Source: Parelaphostrongylus tenuis
Taxonomy: Eukaryota > Nematoda > Chromadorea > Rhabditida > Metastrongylidae
Direction of reading: 5' to 3'
Assembly (NCBI GenBank): GCA_019055375.1
Contig: JAHQIW010007127.1
Span: forward strand, 62,001-126,000
DNA: 64,000 nucleotides
Below, piece after piece: positions 56,205 to 64,000 of this stretch. The notes below the pieces were generated by a model. The model saw only the letters and a list, made by a program, of their open reading frames with translations, did not search any database and had not been told where the DNA came from. Positions within the stretch are counted from its first letter, which is position 1. Each line of letters starts with the position of its first letter. The position numbers and the translations under genes are program-made.

Positions 56205-56744
56205 TCTATAAGCCAACCCTTTTTTAAGAGATCACATAAAATGCGTGGCTCAAAAATGATTACTTGGCATATTGAAATGTGAGCTCTGGTCTTAAGAAAA
56301 CACTCCAAACGAAAATGTAATTAGTCAACGTTTCAATGACTTGTCGCTCATTGTGACTTGAAGCGAGGCAGGTTATCTGCAATCAACACTTATGGTCAGT
56401 TAAAGCATATCGTGAATTCGGTTCACTCACTTCGAGAATATATTCACTCCGAAAACAGCTAGGAATAATCCTGTGGAAGGAATCAGTGCCACATCGCAGC
56501 AACCACGGGAAAGCTTTAGAATGTTAATTTAATGATTCCAACGAAAGGAAATTTTTTTTCTACAGCCAAATTCCTTGTCAAATGAAATCATTGTGCTCGT
56601 TCAATTCCTTGTATACATAGGCTATTCGAAATAAGGCGACGGATTAATTCCAAATAATGAGAAAGCGAGAGAGATGGGGTGCTCGAGTTGTTTGCGATGC
56701 AGGCTACACTCTCTTATTCAACACTCATCTTCAATAACCTGGGA

Positions 56745-56900
56745 TCATCCTAGCCTGGCTATCCTTGGAATTGCAAAGATTCCAGAACGAAGTCCTCAAG
56801 CAGCACTCAAAATAACACGCGAATTTTTCAAAGACTTTTGATACGATGAATGAGAGGAAATGAACTGCAGCTAGAAGTAGTGGGATCGCGCGTTCAAAAA
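56745..56900 (+). repeat. Diverged copy of the cdt-1 exon-2 region
   Basis: GCCTGGCTATCCTTGGAATT and GCAAAGATTCC, with a degenerate remainder ending GTGGGATCGCGCGTTCAAAA. Confidence 0.35.
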
Positions 56901-57372
56901 TGTGATATTGGGTCTTATATAAGCAATAATATTTGAGAAATGAATTTCATGAATAAAGAAATACCGCAATCAACTGAGAATCGGATCGTTCAGCCAGTTG
57001 AAAAAATACACACCAAAATTTATGGACTCAATCACGATTCTCAATAGCGAATTAAGGCTGATGAAGATCTCTTTCTTTCTTCTTTGTTTCTCCCATTTCT
57101 TCTCTAGTTTCTCGTCCTTCCATTTTTATAAGGATTTATGTAAGATGTTGAATTTAAAATTGGATTTTTGTGAACTATAAATTATGAAGTTCTATTCATT
57201 TTGTGACATATGGCATTGTATGACTTCAGTGAAATTCCATATCAGTTGTTTGCGAAAGATTTGATCTGAATTTGTTTCAGTTAATGTACATACTTATCCA
57301 TTGAATTGCTTCAATTGCTCGTCTGCTTCATGAATCTTTCGACATACTTTTCATTTATACGTAATTTGAAGC

Positions 57373-57657
57373 TTACGCTAGATTTTCTCCTTTGAGTTTC
57401 GCTTTTTTCTGAGTGGTTTGCTTCCCCTCGCAAATGCGAAGTGACCAGCTAGAACATTCCAGGTCTTCACTACGGACAGTCACCGCATTTCGATGATATG
57501 AAATCCTTTTCCCATACCACTTCGGTACTAATGCACTGAGTTCAAAGGAATAAGGGGAATAAGAAATTTGCAGAAAGACCATAAATTCAATACGAAAGTC
57601 TGTTGCAAAGATTATTAGTATTGTAGTACAGTGCGAGTGTCGGACAAAGTCGATCAT
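57373..57657 (-). CDS. Hypothetical small ORF
   Basis: 94 aa, not recognised. The C-terminal half (SALVPKWYGKRISYHRNAVT then VRSEDLECSSWSL and a Lys-rich end KKAKLKGENLA) has balanced composition, unlike neighbouring shadow frames. No splice partners, promoter or domain found; chance ORF remains likely. Confidence 0.2.
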   Translation of the reverse strand: MIDFVRHSHCTTILIIFATDFRIEFMVFLQISYSPYSFELSALVPKWYGKRISYHRNAVTVRSEDLECSSWSLRICEGKQTTQKKAKLKGENLA

Positions 57658-58439
57658 CTGCTATAAAGCTAAGAGGAGGGGGAGTGTAGAATCGACTAAG
57701 TCAAAAATATTCCATATCCTAGAATAATTTCTGGTCACTATACATGTCGCCACGTCCAAAGGATATCGTCAAAAGCGGACGCAAGGCAAGTAAACTTGTC
57801 TATCAACGTGCAATCGCACTATTCCCGCACATTGCCAGTGGGGAACATAAAGGGACGTCCAGCGATGCCTAGCGACTTCGCCCCACAAGGCATCGCGACT
57901 CCGCTTTCATAGTAAGCAATGAGCCATCTCACCACCGCATCGTTGCTGAGACTTCAAGACTTATATGGGTGGCGGCTGCCTCCTTCAACAGGACTGATAG
58001 CCCATGCCTATTATCGAGGCGGCCGTCGTCGCCAACAGGAATACTCGCAAATCTCATCAACATCGACAGAACCACCAAGCCGTCAATTCGCACATCGTGG
58101 TGAGTATCATTCCTCATCAATGATCTCTCATTCTCTTTACATACCCATTATTCATTGTCATCATTTCTCATTGTGGGTCATAAACTCATTACTCACTGGC
58201 GCCATTTTTCATTATCGTTATTGTTTTTCGTTACTGCGATAATGTTGTTGAGTATATAAAAGCTTAATTACCCAATTTCGAGGTACCATCCAATTGACTC
58301 ACGTGGCAAACTCAACAGTTTCAACAAGTGCAATCCAGCAAACTCCTACACGACAGCAAGGTTGAACAAGCGATCACTGTCGTATATTATAAAGGGTTTT
58401 TACCACTACACTTCTTTTGCACCTCAAACGAAGGCATTT

Positions 58440-59150
58440 GCTAACATTATCACAGAGCAATATTTTTTCGAACTGTAACCATCCTATTATTTACATTCTT
58501 ATCAGACTCAAGGCTACTAATCTGGAAATCGTAGTCCTCGAAAAATCGTAGTCACAAGAAAAAACATCCAATCAGCTCTACAAAAGTTGCCCATTGAGCT
58601 TTGAGACGATCTGGAAGTGCTCTAACGCTGAATATTAGTGAACACTGAATCTACTAGAAAGAAGACAAGAAGAGGTCACCACCGATAGCTATTTTACGAG
58701 TAACTAATCGTACTAAATAAATTATGCATTCTCACCAGATCTTGAAATTAGCTAATCAAGTATTCACTTCAACACTTCTAGATCTTTGAACGTTCAAAAT
58801 AATATTACTGCGTAGTTAGACGTTTCGAGTAGTTTCTGAATGAAGAAACGACAATTTCATTGTTCTGGAAAAACGTTTACCTCTTGAGGGAGTTGTATAC
58901 ACATTTCCTGCAACATTGGAAAACTTGACACAAATTCAAGGTGTATGCTCATATATATAAAGTCTTCACTAGTTCTATTCTATTAATGACCGTGCGTCTT
59001 GATTCTCAAAGGTGACTTTATTCAAGATTTGTCGAAAATATGGTAGCGACTTATGAAATTTTCATAACTATAGTACGTGTGACAGACTCATTGGTAGGAC
59101 TTTGTTCTACCATTCTAAAAGAGGACATTTTTGTAAGATATTATCTATAT
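58440..59150. other. Unassigned AT-rich sequence
   Basis: Nothing recognised. Confidence 0.4.
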
Positions 59151-59748
59151 TAGGTGGTCTCATAAGTTTTTGCATTATCATTCAGCATAAACACCAAATT
59201 TTCTAACGGGAAGTCAATAAAATCGCATGGTTTTGCTACCTTCAGATTACGCATCTTCTTACAAACATTTTGGTACACCACTTCCCTATAATTGGCTCAA
59301 GATGGTGCAGTCGTTGTGACAAATTCGCTTGCTACTCAAGCACGAATGACGCATAAGAGAAAATGCTAGTAAAGCGGCGCACAAGATTTATGGAGCTTCC
59401 TGTGGACGGCTCGAGCGCGACTGATCTTTTAGACAGTTCTCTCTGACTTTGAACTTCGCGAACCACTTCCTAGACGCCCTACCTGAAAACGTATCATCGC
59501 CCCATGCTCCATTAATCCTGCGCGCCGCTTCACTAACACTTTCCTTACAAGCTATTCGAGCATAAGCTGCAGGAAAATTTGTTCCCACGACAGCTCCCTA
59601 TTGAAGAAGTATAGGCAGGCTGTATACCAAAAATGTTCAAAAGAAAATGCGCAATTGAACAGTAATAAATCGTGCAGTTTTAAACTCCTCCCAGTTAGTA
59701 AACTTTGGTACTAGTAGCCTTAGTGCCGAAACTTATGGGAAAACCTAA
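59150..59748. mobile_element. mariner-derived MITE with terminal inverted repeats
   Basis: Ends TTAGGTGGTCTCATAAGTTT and its complement at 59748 (AAACTTATGGGAAAACCTAA), flanked by TA-rich target. On the minus strand 59588-59388 reads VSEAARRINGAWGDDTFSG then KWFAKFKVRENCLKDQSRSS, a mariner helix-turn-helix. A reversed copy of the same N-terminal region lies at 59290-59400. Confidence 0.75.
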
Positions 59749-60179
59749 TTTTCCAAGTTTAACACAAAATGTCAAGAATGAATTTAGATTTCGAAGAGAT
59801 TTCTTATATTTTTTTTAGGAATCAACAGCCACAAATATCAAAAACTGTTGTGAAAATGTTTGTGGATAAAGTCCTTGCTTGTTTAGAGAAGACGAGAAAG
59901 TAAATTTCTAGTATATAAAAACTCTATCTTGTTAGGGTTAAATAAACGGTTTTTTTCAGTTAACTATGCGCATTTTCAGCCATTTGGGAACAACGTGTTT
60001 TCTGCTTTCTTTAAAGTTCCAGTAATCATTTTGTTGTTTGAGTCTAGAATTTAATAGTGTAATTTAATTTCTGAAGAAACCTCTTCAATGTTTTGTAGCA
60101 GTGAAGATAAAATCACGTTTACCTCAGTAAAAATTCGCGCGATTTTGTGATATTTGATATTTTCTCCTTTTTAGAATTT

Positions 60180-60680
60180 TAGAATTCTCAATGCGACTGT
60201 GAAAGAAACTATGTTTTATCGTCCGCTAGCTTTTTGTTTTTTATTTGAAATTTCTAAATAAAACCGTTACTAAGCCTAAGTTAAGCAGCTTAAACCTATG
60301 CTCGCTCATGAACGTATAGAGAAAATCTTGAAGTATCAGAGTCATATGTTGTATCTGAAGTTTTCTTTCAAAACGTGGAGAAAATTTTAGATTCAATAAC
60401 GAAATCGCAAGCCACAGTGCGATTTGCGTTGCGAGATGAATCAACCTACACAGCCACTCACGCACTTTAATCAGCGAGAAGTGCGCGCGCACCGAGTGTG
60501 AAACGAAGTCTTTTTTAGCTCCTACAACTCACCAAGGCTTTTTTATGAAAACCAGCTACACCACTGAGATTGTCGAGATTTATGCCATCGAATGACCACT
60601 AAAATTCTAAAGAAAAGCTCTTCCCGAAGAGAAGCGCGCTCAATGTGCAGCATAATTTTATTTTTATTACTACAATGTCG
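60180..60680. mobile_element. Foldback-family copy, decayed
   Basis: GTATAGAGAAAATCTTGAAG and TTTCTTTCAAAACGTGGAGA match the family middle; right end AATGACCACTAAAATTCTAA. Confidence 0.5.
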
Positions 60681-60699
60681 CAAGGCCTTTTTAGAGGAA

Positions 60700-62095
60700 G
60701 AAATATACCATCAAAATTGTAGAAATTTGAGCATGAATTCTGTCAAGCTAAGCAATTCGATGATCATATTGAACAGTATCGATGAGAATATGCTCTCTTT
60801 CAAATATTGCAATAATCCTGTATTCATGCATCACAGGTGCAGTAATACGTGTTCACCTCAGAAGCTACTATAAACGTTTCTGTTCGAGAAACCCTAGTCG
60901 AGTTAGTTGCTGTGGAACATTTGTGAAATGCGTTTTCGATGTTGAAGTTTCGTACAAACACGGCGAGTTCTTTAGTGCAAGAATGAATGATCTTCAACCG
61001 CAATGAAGAAGACATGAAAATAGCTAAGTGTAACAGCGAACGATTTCTTCATGATAAATGGCTCTTTCCACACAGTCACAGCTATCTTTTTTTTTCTTCA
61101 GATACTGGTTTATTACGAAAATCGTGTAGTGGAAACGGTTCTGTAATGGGCAACTTTATCCGCCACCTAGTGCACACCTTCAACATGGAAGCTCCAATTC
61201 AACGTTATGACGTTTCGAACTTTTTTTTCCTCAACTATAATTTTCTATTTGTGAACGTTTCATCTACCATTCTAACATGATCATAGTCTATGCATTGAGT
61301 CCAATGCGCACTGCACACAGTGAACATTTGGATTCGGTCTAATGGAAACGCTAATGATTCACTCTAAGTATTCATCTTAATGTTATTGTTTGCACTTTTT
61401 TTGCAATCTATGTCAAAACGAGATCACTGAAAGAAATATGTGGAAAAAGAAAATTTGCGAAAATTTCTTTCAAGATGAAATTGTGTGAAACGAGTAGTGC
61501 ACTGGTGATGGTGCCGTTCATCACGAACACAGTGCTGGTTTGAACTCGCTTCCCTTTGAGATAGGGAAGTTAATACCATACTTGACTGAGAAATATCTAC
61601 TCTCTGTTATCCACGTGGGAAATTCTAGCAAGATCATTCCAAGACTCTAGTGTGGATCGACTCAATATCCATTCACCAACATTCTCAGAGATTTCCCTAG
61701 GCAGCAACCAAATCCACTTGCGGGAGGATCGAAACCATTCGCGGGTGACGAGCTCAAAGAAACCATTCAAGAGCGAGAAGTAGTGAGATCCGCAAAGTAT
61801 ATGTGAAGATCAGTCTCAAATATCGCTTAAAATATTGATTTTATGAAACCAGGAAAACTGACAATGCTGTAAATCATGATGTTGTTTATGATTATATTTT
61901 CGGAAACTGTTTACCTTTAAAATTGTTCTTTTTTGAATTCTTCACCTTAAAAATGAGAGCCGTTGAAGCAAAAATGGCGTTGCACAATTCATTGTAGTTG
62001 TACGCGAACATCCAAGCATGTTAACCAAAGTAGATCTATGTATAACGGTTTAATAACTGAAATGAATGGAGTGTATTGTTACCTATTTGGTTTGA
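60700..62095. other. Unassigned sequence
   Basis: Short open frames only (60782-61280), none with recognised motifs. GAGATCCGCAAAGTATATG near 61790 faintly resembles the cdt-1 exon-2-like repeats. Confidence 0.35.
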
Positions 62096-62230
62096 TCATA
62101 CATTCGTCTTCAATTTTTAACTCCAATTTACCAACCCCCGAGGATGGTTGGCTTGGTGAACCACGCGCGCGCGATCGAACAATCAATCTTGTGTGCAACG
62201 CGAGCCCCTCTTGCGCACACGCGCTCTTTA
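62095..62230 (-). repeat. SINE-B, deleted copy
   Basis: CATTCGTCTTCAATTTTTAA joins to CCAATTTACCAACCCCCGAG and a decayed head (CACGCGCGCGCGATCGAACA). Confidence 0.6.
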
Positions 62231-62239
62231 TGTAGATGT

Positions 62240-64000
62240 TTTAATCATAACATGAGCAATAAACCCTTGCCCTCGTGTTCTAAGAGGCAATCAACTGCTC
62301 TTTGTGGGTTCGACGATAGTTTACCACTTTGGACTGGGCTCTTCCAACAAGGTGACAATCCAAGATGCCAGTTTGCACTGAGAACCGTACGGTATTCAAG
62401 GGTACATCTAATCAGTGCGTTACATTTTTCTACGTGGTGAATTTGTACGTAATAAAGATAACCATAAATTTCTTGTTATCATGAATCATTCGATTCATTG
62501 TCATATACTTTTCAAATCCCTGCAATTCTCTCCTTAAATTCATTCACTTGCTTTAATCAGCCGCGACGGTGCTCAACGTCTTTAGCCTCGGATACAACCT
62601 GAAAATCCCGCCTTCTTCATTGAACTTATCCTGTACTTTTTCACAACGATTCTCTCTTGAAGACCACAAACACTCTTCTCAGAGTCTTCACAGGCCGATG
62701 GCTACCTTTAGTTCAAGAAAAGTCACATCCTATCCAACTCTGCCTTCAAATTTCCAAGATACAGGCCTTATTATAGCTGAGTGAGATCGAATCAGGAGCT
62801 CTACACCTACTGAGTTGTCCTATATATTCTTTCTCATTTCTACACTTATCTCAATTCAACTGTTTATTTATGTGGAGGAATCAGTTGATCAACAATATAA
62901 TCACCGTCATCATTATCGATGATATGTTACAATTTACTGGGCAAACAATGGGTGGCTCTCTCCTAGAAATAATGAGGCTGACGATCAAGGAAGTCACTGA
63001 AGTTACTTTTGAGCTGGTTGTAGTCTCCGAATTTTTATTTCCTTAAAATGCTACTTCATGACGCCGAAGAGATGGTAGTGTGATGTGGAAAAATCGAGGC
63101 TATACGGTGGATGTGGTACCGTGGTCCTGCCCAGTTTCTCCAAAACGACAAGTCGAATGAGCAGTTGAGATCGAGCGCTCGATTCTGAAGTATAGTATTT
63201 CGAGTATGTGGAACTTGAGCTTTAGTTTACTTGGCGAATCTTTCTTGTAAGATAGACAGTAAGCGTGGTGCGTGCTGTTCTCGTAGTACACCAAAGACTC
63301 ATCTTCAGCTGAGGATCCACTTGAGAAAATTCTGCCTGTGGGGTCACAGCAGAAGACTTCTGTAGATGGCAACAAGCGCAGTACGGTAGTGGTTGGTCAA
63401 TGCATGCGGTGTCCATCAAGACATCATTTTATGGTATCCCAATTCATTTAGATAGGAAATGGTGGTGCTACGGCCGTATGCAAGTGTTACCAGAACACAG
63501 TCCAACATACTACAGCCTTTTGGCAATAAGACGATCTGAAATGAAAAAACCGCATAAAACATTATTGCTAAAGAAATTATGGGGCAACCTAGTATTGTAA
63601 GGGACCTCGCAATACTTGATATATGACAACTGTCTATACAGACAATCTAATAGATAAAATGATAATATTGTTCTCCTTCATTGACTTGTTTACACGATTT
63701 TATCACCAATTCAATAATCATGATTTTTGGGTACTTTTAATTCGATCATGATTTACGAATCAAAAAAAAAAAAACGAAGAAACATGTACCATACTCGAGT
63801 AATTTTGTGACTAGGAAAGAACAAGTATTTCACTAATATTTCATCAATTGAGGCGCAATTAGAGCTCTACTAGTTGAGCTGTCCAGCAATCGTGAGGCTG
63901 CTCCCTTTGACCGTGCCACGGCCAACCCATTCGACTAAGTTCCCGTTTTATTGGGTCCAAAAAATTGATGACAAACTGGCCATGGACCCTTTTATTACTA
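62240..64000. other. Unassigned sequence at the window end
   Basis: Plus frame 62569-62784 and minus frame 63100-63375 have plausible composition but no recognised family or splice sites. Confidence 0.35.

Larger units (their letters stand above)
55625..56310. repeat. Tandem hammerhead-bearing units
   Basis: Two minus-strand units in direct tandem (about 55640-55890 and 55910-56110) run into a partial plus-strand unit (56140-56310). The junction sequence TTTCGTTTCGGGTGTTTTCTTAAGACC also appears near 21880 and in reverse near 56285. Confidence 0.65.

Noticed and set aside
57740..58450. Possible LTR or small gene with a TATATAAAAG box near 58250
   Set aside because: No matching second LTR, primer-binding site or coding domain could be found; a single TATA-like motif is not enough.

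Overview
This window looks like a repeat-rich, AT-rich nematode genome, probably a strongylid or hookworm-type parasite (inference). The reasons are short U-rich introns ending in TTTCAG, possible spliced-leader acceptors a few bases before start codons, RTE-type LINE debris, mariner remnants and several tRNA-derived SINE families. No prokaryotic features are present. Genes were rebuilt by hand by joining exons through GT(GC)..AG splice sites with matching phase.

Layout. (1) 1-4.3 kb: degenerate RTE reverse transcriptase, SINE debris, then the 3' part of an unrecognised plus-strand gene (1652-3848). It converges on (2) a 20-exon minus-strand gene at 4341-14523 that I identify as the replication-licensing factor CDT1. 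Its introns hold intact tRNA-Ala genes, a large foldback element and several SINEs. (3) 14.5-34 kb: about 20 kb with no confident host gene, filled with hammerhead-ribozyme repeats, LINE fragments (largest 27.06-30.5 kb), SINEs, MITEs and one more tRNA-Ala. (4) 34.1-52.5 kb: three minus-strand genes in a row. In transcription order these are an RS-RRM-RS splicing factor (52482 to 49130), a CABLES-family cyclin-box gene (48706 to about 37691) and a DNAJC8-type splicing J-protein (36524 to 34165). The gaps are about 0.4 kb and 1.2 kb, and the two downstream genes have an AG acceptor directly before the ATG, so they may form a trans-spliced operon. Two of the three encode splicing proteins. (5) 52.5-64 kb: no confident host gene; SINEs, mariner-derived elements, more hammerhead units, a purine-rich tract and unexplained AT-rich sequence.

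The most notable feature is a dispersed repeat carrying type I hammerhead ribozyme cores (CTGATGA or CTGACGA, then GAAA), with 11 copies in various states of decay. All the better copies have a stem III reduced to the palindrome ACACGTGT, the arrangement known from Penelope-like elements and small metazoan ribozyme retroelements, where two copies are thought to act as a dimer. Some copies sit in tandem and others in inverted pairs. No autonomous reverse transcriptase of that class is visible here.

Limits: exon joins are by eye and may be off by a base or two. One CDT1 junction (exons 12 to 13) does not keep phase, and at least one CABLES exon and one exon of the plus-strand gene were not found.
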